This document shows, piece by piece, positions 8,641 to 17,724 of a stretch of DNA of 64,000 bases (position 1 is its first letter; each line of letters starts with the position of its first letter). A program made the position numbers and the translations under genes. Below the pieces are notes generated by a model. The model ran no database searches and had not been told where the DNA came from. It was given only the letters and a program-made list of their open reading frames with translations. The DNA is from Suicoccus acidiformans (lineage in GTDB: Bacteria > Bacillota > Bacilli > Lactobacillales > Aerococcaceae), in assembly GCF_003546865.1 (NCBI RefSeq), contig NZ_CP023434.1:930001-994000 (forward strand), read 5' to 3'.

Positions 8641-9720
8641 TTATTTGCGTGTATGTTTTTTGACGGCTGGGACGATGGTCTCGCCGAGGATGTCTAGGGT
8701 GCGTTTGACGTCGTCAAAGGCAATGCCGCCGAAGTCTATTTGTGCTACGAAGCGTTGATTGTCAAATAATTCGTGCTGGTGCAGAATTTTGTCAATGATA
8801 AGTTGTGGCTCGCCAACGTTTAGGACGCTGTGGGGATCTTTCGCTTGTTGGAAATCCTGTTCAGGGAAGGCGTAATCATTGGCTAATTTCAGTCCATCAC
8901 GTAAGTGCGGGTATGCTTCGCGCATGGCTTGGTTACCATCTTCTCGGGTATATAAGAAGCCGGAAGCGGTGACTGGAAGTTCAGCGGGGTTAAAGCCGGC
9001 GTTTTCGGCAGCTGTCCGGTAGGCTTGGATATTCTCCGCCCAAGAAGCAGCGTCTCCGGATACGTGGGCTTGGTAAATAGGTAGACCGATGGTACCTGCG
9101 GCGATGGCGGACTCTTTTGATCCACCGAAGGCGCGCCAAATCGGTAGGCCGCCTGATTCATTCTCTGGCCGAGGATAGATGGCTATATCATTTAGTGGCG
9201 CACGGAATTGGCCCTCCCAGGTCACGCGTTCGTTCTCGTTAATTTCTAATAATAGCGCCAACTTTTCATCGAAAAGTGCCTCATAATCATCCAAATCATA
9301 GCCGAATAATTCGAAAATACCGAAGCGTGAGGCGCGTCCGGCTAGTAACTCCATTCGACCGTTAGAAATTAAATCCAAGGTTGCAGCGTCTTCAAAGACA
9401 CGAACTGGGTCAGCTGCGCCAATAATAGTTGCACCAGAGGCTAATTTAATGCGCTCAGTCATGGCAGCGATGGCGCTGAGAATTACCATATGTGATTGGG
9501 AAACGAAGTATTCTTGGTGGGACTCCCCAACGAGGAAGATGTCCATGCCGGCTTCTTCGGCAAGTTTGCCGAGTTCGATCATTTCTTGGATGCGTTGGCT
9601 AGCAGGAATGCGTTTGCCTGTATGAGGATTTGCAATCCATTCACCAAGGGTATATATGCCAAATTCGATGCCCTGACTGGTATCGATTTGGGGTAGAATA
9701 TGTGGGTTTTGTCTATACAT
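8641..9720 (-). CDS. LLM-class (bacterial luciferase-like) flavin-dependent oxidoreductase
   Basis: The protein of 359 residues matches the luciferase-like monooxygenase superfamily, TIM-barrel enzymes using reduced flavin. Visible family features are GIEFGIYTLGEW at the first strand, KLAEEAGMDIFLVGESH, ERIKLASGATII, and GRMELLAGRAS with a phosphate-binding context. The substrate is not predictable. The ATG at 9720 is preceded by AAGGGAGT. It is a single-gene unit with the array-type hairpin as its terminator. Confidence 0.85.
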   Translation of the reverse strand: MYRQNPHILPQIDTSQGIEFGIYTLGEWIANPHTGKRIPASQRIQEMIELGKLAEEAGMDIFLVGESHQEYFVSQSHMVILSAIAAMTERIKLASGATIIGAADPVRVFEDAATLDLISNGRMELLAGRASRFGIFELFGYDLDDYEALFDEKLALLLEINENERVTWEGQFRAPLNDIAIYPRPENESGGLPIWRAFGGSKESAIAAGTIGLPIYQAHVSGDAASWAENIQAYRTAAENAGFNPAELPVTASGFLYTREDGNQAMREAYPHLRDGLKLANDYAFPEQDFQQAKDPHSVLNVGEPQLIIDKILHQHELFDNQRFVAQIDFGGIAFDDVKRTLDILGETIVPAVKKHTRK

Positions 9721-10307
9721 AGTGGACTCCCTTCAACTTGTCTTTCGTATCACTATACTATCACACACGCGCTTTAGAAACTAGGGCATTTTCTATCAAA
9801 AAAGTCTGAAACAAGCCTCTATTGCTTCAAGAATCCCTATCCAGACAGAGGGCAATATAAAAAACGTATTCTGCCATAATGACACTAAATAGAAGGTTCA
9901 TTGAGAAAGGTAGGGGGTGCAAGAGAATCCAGATTTCTAGCACTGTTAGTGGTAAGGCTCAGACTTACTCGTCCTAGCAATATTCAGTATAGTCAAATAA
10001 GAACTGTCTCAAATTTAGCGCAGCGTTTTTTTACCAGCAATTAACAGGTCTGCTGCAGGGATGGGGGTCCTTGCCTTGGCTGACATTGTGGCGTTTATGG
10101 ATCAAGACGTTATTCAAGCACTCAAGCAGTGGCGGAAATTGGGTGAAATGTTTGCTGAGTTTTCCCAGGAACGTAATTAAGGCTCGTTCTTTTGGCGGGC
10201 GTTTGTGGTGAGCTGACGGATAAATTTACGAGGAGCAGTGTTTAAGCGTTTTGATTGAAGGATGATTGATACTTTGTTACATTAAGGGAAAAGAGGAGGG
10301 CATGATA
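9721..10307. other. Intergenic region with a 39-codon gene fragment
   Basis: Upstream of the glyoxalase-family gene there is no complete gene. A short plus-strand frame at 10061-10180 (MGVLALADIVAFMDQDVIQA to SQERN) has protein-like composition but no ribosome-binding site and is probably a gene remnant. The rest holds nothing I recognise. Confidence 0.4.
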
Positions 10308-10688
10308 ATGGGCCAAGAATTAGTTGAAATTTGCTTACGTGTTCGTGATATTGATGCGACGTTGGATTTCTATACGAATTTATTTGATTTTAAAGTGGAT
10401 GAGGAACGTAAATACCCTGACGATGGCTTTGATTTGATTTACTTGGCGTCGCCGGGAGCATCGGTCCGCATTGAGTTGACTTATAATTATGACGCTGATC
10501 CATATGAAGTTGGGAATGGCTTCAGTCATCTCGGTGTGACGGTTGACGACTTGGAAGCGATGCACGACGTGTGTAAGGCTTCGCCTTATGAAACGGGTGA
10601 CTTGCGCGGTTTATCAGGTGGGACACCTAGCTATTTCTTCGTGACCGATCCTGATGGTTATCGCATTGAAGTGAAGCGCCGGAAATAA
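10308..10688 (+). CDS. Glyoxalase I-like VOC-fold metalloprotein
   Basis: The protein of 126 residues belongs to the vicinal-oxygen-chelate superfamily and is closest in appearance to lactoylglutathione lyase. The start MGQELVE at 10308 is chosen because AGGAGG lies 8 nt upstream; the ATG six bases earlier is too close to it. Compared with E. coli GloA, three metal ligands are visible: Glu in RIELTYN, His in FSHLGVTV, and Glu in YRIEVKR. The first ligand, usually His in the opening strand, appears to be Glu (ELVEICLRV). The function may therefore differ from methylglyoxal detoxification. Confidence 0.8.
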   Translation: MGQELVEICLRVRDIDATLDFYTNLFDFKVDEERKYPDDGFDLIYLASPGASVRIELTYNYDADPYEVGNGFSHLGVTVDDLEAMHDVCKASPYETGDLRGLSGGTPSYFFVTDPDGYRIEVKRRK

Positions 10689-10899
10689 GCAGAATAAAGA
10701 TCTCCATGTAGTTGAGTAGTATAGTGACCCCAAAAAGTTAGACTAAATTTTTATGAAGAGTTACTCTTGTTGGGTAGCTCTTTTTCATTGTGCTTAATTT
10801 GTTGCTTCCGACCTTAAGCCACCATCCTCATCAGACATTGAAGCGTGTCAAGAGGAAGAGCGAAGCGGCTCTTGATTCGCTTCGATGGCTGTGAGACAC

Positions 10900-11793
10900 T
10901 TAGGCGCTTAAGGAAGCATAATGCTTCTTATATTCCACAGGACTCAGGTACCCAAGCTTTTCCTTGATTCGATCTTCATTGTAGTATCTTATATAGTTGT
11001 GGATTGCTTGTTCTAACGCTTCATAACTATGATACACATTCCCGTAATACATTTCTTGCTTCATGATGCCAAAGAAGTTTTCTGCCGGTGCATTATCTAG
11101 GCAGTTCCCCTTGCGTGACATACTCTGAAAGATTTCATTATCTTTCAATAATTCCTGATATTCATTCATTTGATAGGCCCAACCTTGATCTGAGTGAAAA
11201 GTACGTCGATATTCACAGTCACTTGTTGCCTCGACTGCTTCTTTAAATGCTGCCATCATAGATGTTTTGTTTGGTTGAGCTGAAATTTTATAGCTCACAA
11301 CTTCCATATTGAATAAATCAATAAATGGATCCAAATATAACTTTCTCAGTTGAAATTGTCCTGAATCATCCGCTTCATAATATCTAAATTTACTCGTATC
11401 GGTGACAATCTTCTGATGAGGAATTGTGCTGGTAAATCTGCGTTTTAAGCGATTAGGTGCGGTTTTTCCAATATCTCCTTTATAGGAGTTGTATTTGCGT
11501 GATTTACGAGTAAAGGATGTTACTTGTAACTTCAAGCTCTTCATCAGTCGCTGTACTTTATTTTTGCCGATTTGATGACCACGTCGCCGTAATTCAGCAC
11601 AAACACGACGATAACCATAGTCTTTATGTATCTTGCGAATATCAAGTATTTCATTTTTAAAATCTTTATCTTTGTTCGGCTGATTCATTCGGTTGAGATG
11701 ATAATGATAAGTAGCCTTAGGAAAATCAAGCACCTTTAAAATAATAGCCAATGTATACGTTGTTTGTTCATGGAGATTACGGATGGCAATCAC
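10900..11793 (-). CDS. IS3-family transposase OrfB (DDE integrase)
   Basis: The 297-residue protein has an HTH_21-like N-terminus followed by an rve integrase core. The catalytic triad is visible as Asp in VTDTSKFRYY, Asp in FHSDQGWAYQ, and Glu in AENFFGIMKQE. It ends with the usual GYLSPVEYKK context. The start is a GTG whose last two bases overlap the orfA stop (GTGA), so translation is probably coupled to orfA. A slippery heptamer for -1 frameshifting is not evident at the junction. Confidence 0.92.
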   Translation of the reverse strand: MIAIRNLHEQTTYTLAIILKVLDFPKATYHYHLNRMNQPNKDKDFKNEILDIRKIHKDYGYRRVCAELRRRGHQIGKNKVQRLMKSLKLQVTSFTRKSRKYNSYKGDIGKTAPNRLKRRFTSTIPHQKIVTDTSKFRYYEADDSGQFQLRKLYLDPFIDLFNMEVVSYKISAQPNKTSMMAAFKEAVEATSDCEYRRTFHSDQGWAYQMNEYQELLKDNEIFQSMSRKGNCLDNAPAENFFGIMKQEMYYGNVYHSYEALEQAIHNYIRYYNEDRIKEKLGYLSPVEYKKHYASLSA

Positions 11794-12335
11794 TGTTTGT
11801 TGTCTGGTTGCCGCTTGTCTGCTTCCCGCAATCTCCTCAATTCTTTTAAAAATTTGTTCTCAATATCTAGCTGTGTAATGCGTGCCTCTTGTTCTTCAAT
11901 GATTTTCTTTAAAGCGTCGTTTTCGTTCTCCAGAGATACTGAATTTTGTTTAGGTTGATCTTTCTTTTGTTTTGACATGGTTGGTGGCCTCCCTAGTGAT
12001 TTAGATAAGCCATCGATACCCTCTCTCTTGAATGTCCGTAACCAATTGGCGATCAAACTTGGATTATTTATACCAAATTGTTTCCCGACTTCGCGATAGC
12101 TTAACGTTGTATTCACGTATAATTCTATCGCATTTAACTTCGTTTCGACAGTATAATGACGCTTAGTCGTTTTTATGTGAAGTCCTTCTATACCAAAATC
12201 CTGGTAGTTGTGGATCCATCGTTTAATATCAGATTTGCCTATTTGATATTTCTTTGCAAGTTGTTTGTAGCTTCCAGCTCCTGCTTCATAGTCTGCAACA
12301 ACTTGAAGCTTAATCTCTAAATTATATTTGCTCAT
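11790..12335 (-). CDS. IS3-family transposase OrfA (helix-turn-helix protein)
   Basis: The 181-residue protein has two helix-turn-helix modules: residues of about 8-45 (QVVADYEAGAGSYKQLAKKY) and 60-115 (YREVGKQFGINNPSLIANWL). A C-terminal coiled coil (about 135-172, with leucine and isoleucine heptads) follows. It binds the IS ends and, in IS3 elements, forms the transposase together with OrfB. The final codons overlap the OrfB GTG start. Confidence 0.9.
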   Translation of the reverse strand: MSKYNLEIKLQVVADYEAGAGSYKQLAKKYQIGKSDIKRWIHNYQDFGIEGLHIKTTKRHYTVETKLNAIELYVNTTLSYREVGKQFGINNPSLIANWLRTFKREGIDGLSKSLGRPPTMSKQKKDQPKQNSVSLENENDALKKIIEEQEARITQLDIENKFLKELRRLREADKRQPDNKQ

Positions 12336-12386
12336 AAATTAACCCCCAAAAAGTTAGATTTTTGGTCTAACTTTTTGGAGGCAGCT

Positions 12387-12420
12387 CATAGCCACGGTAA
12401 ATGCCGTGGTTTTTTATATT
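12387..12420 (+). terminator. Terminator-like hairpin next to the IS3 element
   Basis: AGCCACGG and CCGTGG form a stem followed by TTTTTTATATTT on the plus strand. The sequence is a variant of the GCCACGGC hairpin that closes the array modules. It might end transcription of whatever lay here before the IS inserted. Confidence 0.55.
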
Positions 12421-12646
12421 TACCTAGTAATGGCGGACTTGTTTATATTTTGAACCAAAGGCCAGTATATCACTTCCTTATCTTAATGGAATACTTTGTT
12501 AGCTGGCTTTCCATCGGTAACTTTCTAGTGTGAAGAGCTCTGCCTTTTGTAATTGTAGGAGGCGTGATACAATAGGAGCAAGGAATAAGTGACAGACTGA
12601 ACGTGCATCGTAGTGCGTCTAGCTTTGTCACACAGGAGGTAAGATC

Positions 12647-14080
12647 ATGACAGATTTTGAAGCAGTGAATTGGCTGGAAGAAGTAACCAAGCGTCAAGAT
12701 GAATTATTGGCGGATTTGTTCCATCTTCTGCGTATTGATTCTGTGCGGAATGATGAGAAGGCAGATGCGGATAATCCGGTAGGTCCGGGACCGAGAAAGG
12801 CGATGGAGGAGTTTCTTAAGTTAGCTGAGCGAGATGGTTTTCAGACTGAGCAATTTGGTCCATGGGCTGGTCGCGTAGAAATTGGCGAGGGCGATGAACT
12901 CTTTGGTATTCTAGGTCACATGGATGTGGTGCCGGTTGGAACCGGTTGGGATACCGATCCATTTGAGCCAGAAATCATCGATGGTAAGATATTTGCCCGG
13001 GGTTCTAGCGATGATAAGGGACCGACGGTGGCAGCGTATTTCGCCTTGAAGCTTTTGCGTGATATGGGGGCGACTTTTAATAAGCGTATCCATCTAATTG
13101 TCGGCACCGATGAGGAGAGTGGTTGGCAGTGTATGGATTATTACTTCGACCATGCCGAGATGCCGGACTTTGGCTTTTCGCCAGATGCAACCTTCCCAAT
13201 TATTAATGGGGAGAAGGGGAATGTGTCAGCTGAATTGACGGTACAGGCAGGTACCCAGCAAGAAGGGGATTTAGCTCTGGAACATTTCGCAGCTGGCTTG
13301 CGACCTAATATGGTTCCTCAAGATGCCCAAGCTGAATTGACGATTGAGGCTGCTGGTTTTGATGGGGGAGCTTTCTTGCGGGCTTACAACACCTATCTCG
13401 ATAATCATGACTTGCAAGGGGAAGCCAGTATTCAAGATGGCACAATTAGCATGGATCTTGTCGGCAAATCTGCTCACGGTTCAACGCCCGAAAAAGGGGT
13501 CAACGCTGGAACACATCTGGCTAGATTCTTAGCTGGATTTACCTATACAGCGAATGGAGCAGACGAATTTCTGCGCTTCTTAGGTGAAATCGTTCATGGC
13601 AACTTTGACGGAGCGAGCCTGGGCGTTGATCACGAGGATGCTGTTATGGGTGAAGTGTCAATGAACGTTGGTATTATGGAGTTCGCCCCCGCTAAAGGTG
13701 GACATATTGATATTAACTTCCGCTATCCAAAAGGTACCAATCCTGACCAGATGTTGGAGCATATTCAAGACCGTTTATTGCAATTCTCCCAAATTGAAGT
13801 GACAATGGGCGAATTCAAAAAACCGCATTATGTTCCAGCAGATGATCCCCTGGTAGCCACTTTACTAGAGGTTTACCATAAGCAAACCGGGCTGGAACCG
13901 CATGAGCAGGTCATTGGGGGTGGCACCTATGCCCGCTTAATGCCACGTGGGGTAGCTTACGGTGCGCTCTTCCCAGATTCGACAGATACCATGCATCAAG
14001 CCAATGAATTCTTAGCCCTTGACGATTTACTAAGAGCTACCGCAATTTATGCTGAGGCTATTTATCGCTTAAGTCGGTGA
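12647..14080 (+). CDS. pepV: Dipeptidase PepV (M20 family)
   Basis: The 477-residue protein matches PepV, a dizinc cytoplasmic dipeptidase (Xaa-His/Xaa-Ala type) of lactic acid bacteria. Zinc and catalytic motifs are GHMDVVPVGTGW (metal His and catalytic Asp), the bridging Asp in RGSSDDKGP, and the Glu pair in GTDEESG. The metal His near the C-terminus is in TDTMHQANEF. Length is typical. AGGAGG lies 8 nt before the ATG. It is followed with overlap or near contact by the rRNA methyltransferase gene, so the two probably form an operon. Confidence 0.94.
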   Translation: MTDFEAVNWLEEVTKRQDELLADLFHLLRIDSVRNDEKADADNPVGPGPRKAMEEFLKLAERDGFQTEQFGPWAGRVEIGEGDELFGILGHMDVVPVGTGWDTDPFEPEIIDGKIFARGSSDDKGPTVAAYFALKLLRDMGATFNKRIHLIVGTDEESGWQCMDYYFDHAEMPDFGFSPDATFPIINGEKGNVSAELTVQAGTQQEGDLALEHFAAGLRPNMVPQDAQAELTIEAAGFDGGAFLRAYNTYLDNHDLQGEASIQDGTISMDLVGKSAHGSTPEKGVNAGTHLARFLAGFTYTANGADEFLRFLGEIVHGNFDGASLGVDHEDAVMGEVSMNVGIMEFAPAKGGHIDINFRYPKGTNPDQMLEHIQDRLLQFSQIEVTMGEFKKPHYVPADDPLVATLLEVYHKQTGLEPHEQVIGGGTYARLMPRGVAYGALFPDSTDTMHQANEFLALDDLLRATAIYAEAIYRLSR

Positions 14081-14085
14081 TTTCT

Positions 14086-14874
14086 ATGCAAGAAGAATTC
14101 ATCTCGTCTAAGCAGAATGCGAAAGTTAAGAACTGGCGTAAGCTAAAAACCGCTAAAGGCCGCAAACAACAGGGTTTGTATATGATCGAAGGTGAGCACC
14201 TGATTGAGGAAGCGGTCCGAAGTGGCGTATATCTGGAAGCGATTATCTTAAATGAAACTTATGAAGGAGCTTATCCGACAGGTTTCTCGACTTATCGGCT
14301 CGCGGCGCATGTGTTTGAAAGCCTGGCGGAGACTGATTCCCCCCAAGGTATTCTAGCTATTCTAGGGGCCCAATCACGTTTCAATGCTGCTGAAGACTTC
14401 CAACAGTTGTTGGCCAAGCCTGGTGACGCCATTAATCGCTGGTTGCTCGTTGATGGCGTTCAAGACCCGGGGAATCTTGGCACCATCATTCGAACAGCCG
14501 ATGCTGCTGGTTATCGGGGCGTCGTCTTAGGGACAGGTACGGTTGATTTGTATAATGATAAAGTTCTGCGCTCTACCCAAGGCTCGCATTGGCATATCGA
14601 AGTGGTAGAACTTCCAATAGAGACGGCCATGCAGACTTTGCAAGGAGCGGGTATTCCAGTCCTTGCTACGGCGCTTCACCGGGAAGCGCGTGACTACCGC
14701 ACCTTGGATTATGCTGCCGGTGCGCCCTTAGCTCTTGTTGTTGGTAATGAAGGCCAGGGCGTGCAGGCGAAACTTATTGAGCAGGCGAATCTATCCGTCT
14801 TCATTCCCATGCCCGGCCAGGCCGAGTCTTTAAATGTAGCCGTTGCAACCGGTATTCTGCTTTTTGCCTTGTAG
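14086..14874 (+). CDS. TrmH/SpoU-family RNA 2'-O-methyltransferase
   Basis: The protein (about 262 residues) has an N-terminal SpoU substrate-binding domain and a SPOUT catalytic domain with all three motifs: NLGTIIRTADAAG, LVVGNEGQGV and IPMPGQAESLNVAVA. It methylates a ribose of rRNA or tRNA using S-adenosylmethionine; the target nucleotide cannot be told. The start could be the ATG at 14086 or a GTG at 14077 that overlaps the pepV stop (GTGA). I favour the ATG, though neither has a strong ribosome-binding site. The genes before pheST in Firmicutes are often of this family. Confidence 0.88.
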   Translation: MQEEFISSKQNAKVKNWRKLKTAKGRKQQGLYMIEGEHLIEEAVRSGVYLEAIILNETYEGAYPTGFSTYRLAAHVFESLAETDSPQGILAILGAQSRFNAAEDFQQLLAKPGDAINRWLLVDGVQDPGNLGTIIRTADAAGYRGVVLGTGTVDLYNDKVLRSTQGSHWHIEVVELPIETAMQTLQGAGIPVLATALHREARDYRTLDYAAGAPLALVVGNEGQGVQAKLIEQANLSVFIPMPGQAESLNVAVATGILLFAL

Positions 14875-14911
14875 ATTATGCCGATGCTTTAGCAATCTTT
14901 GATGAATTAGT

Positions 14912-14956
14912 GAAGGTAGTGTTTGAACTGAGCGTTCGGGCACTGCCTTTTATATT
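14912..14956 (+). terminator. Terminator after the SpoU methyltransferase gene
   Basis: GGTAGTG and CACTGCC pair around an inner TGAAC/GTTCG stem, then TTTTAT. A reading frame that crosses this hairpin (14910-15170) is unlikely to be a gene. Confidence 0.7.
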
Positions 14957-15216
14957 TGAACCAAAAGTGTTCGATTACTATCTACACGTGGACGAATATG
15001 TTCGGGGTAAGGGCTGGCTTGAGCAAGTAGCTTATTTTGCGCATCAGCACTTCGCTATAGGAAATCAGTATTATGTAAACTTTGTTGTACGGTCAAACAT
15101 CGCAACTATACTTTGCGTTGAACCAATTTTTTTACACAAAATGCATGCATTTTTCATATACTTGCAATGAAACTTGTGTATAATATAGGAGAATTAATTA
15201 TAGGGGGAATGCATGG

Positions 15217-15786
15217 ATGGCATTGAATTGGCGTGAAGACCGTGAGTATCTAGCTTTGGTAGAAGATTTGCTCGCAACTGAAGAAGTTCAAAGACTCGAA
15301 TCCTATGTGCATCATAAAGTAACGAATCGATTGGCTCACTCCATTTCCGTATCTTATCGGAGCTATCGGTGGGCTAAGAAATTAGGCCTGGATACTCGGG
15401 CCATCGCTCGGGCGGGCTTATTGCATGACTTGTTCTTCTATGAAAGTGCCGACAAAGGGAAAGTCGGTGGTAAAGGGCATAATTTCGAGCATCCGCGTAT
15501 TGCTTTGGAGAATGCACGCAAGTTGACGGAAATTTCTGATTTGGAAGCGGATATTATTCTCAAGCATATGTGCGGGGCAACCTTTGATATACCTAAATAT
15601 AAAGAGAGCTGGATTGTGACGTTAATGGATAAAGAAAGCGCAATTTGTGAATTCTTTACTGGCGTCAAAGAGCGTGCCCAAGCTGAACGGAACGTTACAG
15701 TAGAAGCGTTGTCTTACTTTTTCGCTCCACTTCGTGTATCAACAGTGGTTGACGAAGCAACGTTAAATTATTATACTAAGTACTAA
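15217..15786 (+). CDS. HD-domain phosphohydrolase
   Basis: The 189-residue protein has the HD superfamily pattern: a first histidine in NRLAHSISVS, the HD pair in AGLLHDLFFYE, a later His in HNFEHPRIAL and HMCGATFD, and an Asp in LMDKESAI. Such proteins hydrolyse nucleotide or other phosphate esters; the substrate is unknown. The ATG at 15217 follows AGGGGGAATGC. A TATAAT box lies about 30 nt upstream of the start. The 3' end of the gene contains the promoter of the pheST leader. Confidence 0.82.
   Translation: MALNWREDREYLALVEDLLATEEVQRLESYVHHKVTNRLAHSISVSYRSYRWAKKLGLDTRAIARAGLLHDLFFYESADKGKVGGKGHNFEHPRIALENARKLTEISDLEADIILKHMCGATFDIPKYKESWIVTLMDKESAICEFFTGVKERAQAERNVTVEALSYFFAPLRVSTVVDEATLNYYTKY
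15749..15777 (+). promoter_or_regulatory. Promoter of the pheST T-box leader, inside the HD gene
   Basis: TTGACG (15749-15754), a 17-nt spacer and TATACT (15772-15777) form a near-consensus vegetative promoter. Transcription would begin about 15784, right where the T-box leader starts. Confidence 0.75.
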
Positions 15787-16026
15787 AGACATTGCGTAGA
15801 TGAAATCCACCCACGTCGCAAAAGACAGGAACACTTAGCATGACTGAGACTAAGTGCGTAAGTCGACGAGAGGTCTTCAATTTCGGAGCAGATCTGTTAA
15901 GGCGCGTATGGCTGAAAAGGATCCCGTTTGCCGCGGTTAATGGCCTCAAGTGCACTGGGCTTGCCCGGTGAATGAGGGTGGTACCACGTGTTTAGTTCGT
16001 CCCTTACGGGGGGCGGGCTTTTTTAT
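15785..16026 (+). promoter_or_regulatory. T-box riboswitch, phenylalanine-specific
   Basis: The leader has the T-box sequence AGGGTGGTACCACG (about 15974-15988), which pairs with the NCCA end of uncharged tRNA. It ends in a GC-rich terminator hairpin (CGTCCC...GGGGGCGGG) with a run of six T at about 16018-16024. The specifier is read as TTC in GAGGTCTTCAATTTCGG, matching tRNA-Phe(GAA) and the downstream pheST genes. When uncharged tRNA-Phe binds, the antiterminator forms and pheST is transcribed. The pheS start lies 630 nt further on, which is unusually far. Confidence 0.9.
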
Positions 16027-16659
16027 GCATTGCGTTAGTAAGTAAGGTTTGTGGGAGAGGCTGGAAGGCATTCATAATCCCTGTGGTTGTAGACCCCCAC
16101 TAAGGCTCGCTTCGCAGATGGGCTGTAAATAAAGGAACTATGGACACTCTTATCAGTTTAACCAGGAGTTTTCATACTCTATTGGCTGTGCTATTTGTTA
16201 TAACCCTTTCTAGCATAAGCGCTTAGCAATTTAGTAGCGAAGTCGTTGTTGCATCCTGTAAATTCTATAGCACTCTTATGACTCCAATGCATTCGACAGT
16301 TCGCTTTGACATAAATTAATGATTGGATATATTCTTAATCTTTGCCTTAGCTGGCCCAGTGAAGCAGATCGTTCAATGCTTTTCATCATTCTTCGCAGGG
16401 CAAGCCAAGCCAAGGATTATCGGCTGAAACCTAGTACAAGCTGGAGTACTGTACTAATTTGTGCAATACTTCGGTGAGTAGGCAACTTAGTTAACCCTTA
16501 CGTGGTTAGAGGGATGGGTGATAGGGTTTTAGTTTGTAATGTACGAATTTATAGCGAGTATTGGCTGATAATGATTAATTTCAGTAACCAAAACTTGCTT
16601 AGCCACTTATGTAGCTATTCGGCTTGATTCATCATAATGCAATAATGGAAGGAGATCCC
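16027..16659. other. Long gap between T-box terminator and pheS
   Basis: No open reading frame or RNA gene is recognisable in about 630 bp. The stretch holds a strong promoter-like sequence at 16306-16333. A segment near 16500 (TTACGTGGTTAG and GTGATAGGGTTTT) resembles a decayed piece of the 43-bp arrays. Composition does not differ obviously from neighbouring intergenic DNA. Confidence 0.6.
16306..16333 (+). promoter_or_regulatory. Consensus-like promoter downstream of the T-box terminator
   Basis: TTGACA (16306-16311), 16 nt, TATATT (16328-16333). It lies between the T-box terminator and pheS, so it could transcribe pheST independently of tRNA-Phe charging. Activity is inferred from sequence only. 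Confidence 0.6.
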
Positions 16660-17724
16660 ATGACTATTAATATCGAGGAACTTAAAGTGCAGATTCAAAG
16701 CCTTGCCGATGATGCGGTCGCTGCCATTCAAGCAGCCGACTCCAGTAAGGCTCTTCAAGATGTTCGTGTTCAGTTTACGGGCAAGAAAGGTCTACTTAAT
16801 CAATATTCGAAAGCTATGAAAGATTTAGCCAATGAGGAGAAACCGCAACTTGGCCAAGCTATTTCCAGCTTTCATGCCGCATTCAACGAGGCTTTTGAGG
16901 CACGCCAAGGTGAGATTGCCCAAGCGGAGTTAGAAGCGCAATTGGCTAGCGAGGTGATTGATGTGACCCGTCCCGGCCGTCAAGCTGCTTCCGGCTCGCG
17001 TCATCTACTTACGCAAACTCGGGAAGCTTTGGAGGACCTTTTCCTGAAGATGGGCTATCAAGTAATTGATGGACCTGAGGTGGAGTTGGATCATTATAAC
17101 TTTGAGATGATGAACTTGCCGAAGAATCACCCGGCTCGGGATATGCAGGATACGTTCTATATTGATGAAGAAGTGCTTTTGAGAACCCATACGTCACCGG
17201 TACAAGCTCGGACAATGGAACAACATGATTTTACTAAAGGGCCGTTGAAGATGATTAGTCCGGGCAAAGTGTTCCGCCGAGATAGTGATGATGCGACGCA
17301 TTCACACCAATTCCAACAAATCGAGGGCTTAGTTGTGGCTGAGAATATTTCCCTGGCTGATTTAAAGGGGACACTCTTACTCTTTGCCCAAGCAACCTTC
17401 GGTCAAGAGCGTCAGATTCGTCTGCGCCCGAGTTATTTCCCGTTTACGGAGCCATCGGTAGAGATTGATATTAGCTGCTTTAAGTGTGGTGGTGATGGCT
17501 GTAATATTTGTAAGCAAACCGGCTGGATTGAAATTCTGGGTGGGGGCATGGTGCACCCACGGGTATTAGAGATGGCCGATGTGGATAGTGAAAAGTATAG
17601 TGGTTTCGCTTTTGGATTAGGGATTGAACGGATTGCGATGCTGAAACATAATGTGGATGATATTCGTCATTTCTACCAGAATGATTTACGTTTCTTAGAG
17701 CAATTTAAAGGAGGACATGTGTAA
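16660..17724 (+). CDS. pheS: Phenylalanine--tRNA ligase alpha subunit
   Basis: PheS charges tRNA-Phe as the catalytic half of the alpha2-beta2 synthetase in the cytoplasm. The protein (354 residues) has an N-terminal coiled coil and a class II core. Motif 2 is seen at [17 protein letters not shown] and motif 3 at [14 protein letters not shown]. The start MTINIEELK at 16660 has AAGGAGAT 5 nt upstream; an upstream in-frame ATG at 16624 has none. The stop codon overlaps the pheT start (TAATG), so the two are translationally coupled. Confidence 0.96.
   Translation: MTINIEELKVQIQSLADDAVAAIQAADSSKALQDVRVQFTGKKGLLNQYSKAMKDLANEEKPQLGQAISSFHAAFNEAFEARQGEIAQAELEAQLASEVIDVTRPGRQAASGSRHLLTQTREALEDLFLKMGYQVIDGPEVELDHYNFEMMNLPKNHPARDMQDTFYIDEEVLLRTHTSPVQARTMEQHDFTKGPLKMISPGKVFRRDSDDATHSHQFQQIEGLVVAENISLADLKGTLLLFAQATFGQERQIRLRPSYFPFTEPSVEIDISCFKCGGDGCNICKQTGWIEILGGGMVHPRVLEMADVDSEKYSGFAFGLGIERIAMLKHNVDDIRHFYQNDLRFLEQFKGGHV

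Larger units (their letters stand above)
10724..12383 (-). mobile_element. IS3-family insertion sequence (IS150-like), apparently intact
   Basis: The element is bounded by inverted repeats TGACCCCAAAAAGTTAGAC (10724-10742) and, in reverse complement, TGCCTCCAAAAAGTTAGAC (12365-12383). It encodes orfA and orfB on the minus strand. About 155 bp separate the orfB stop from the left end and include a long hairpin (10840-10893). I see no clear target duplication at the flanks. Confidence 0.88.

Noticed and set aside
11785-11800. Programmed -1 frameshift joining IS3 orfA and orfB
   Set aside because: No slippery A-rich heptamer is present at the junction; GTG/TGA start-stop overlap is a better explanation.
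14910-15170. 86-codon plus-strand reading frame
   Set aside because: It starts inside a terminator hairpin, has no ribosome-binding site and no recognisable features.
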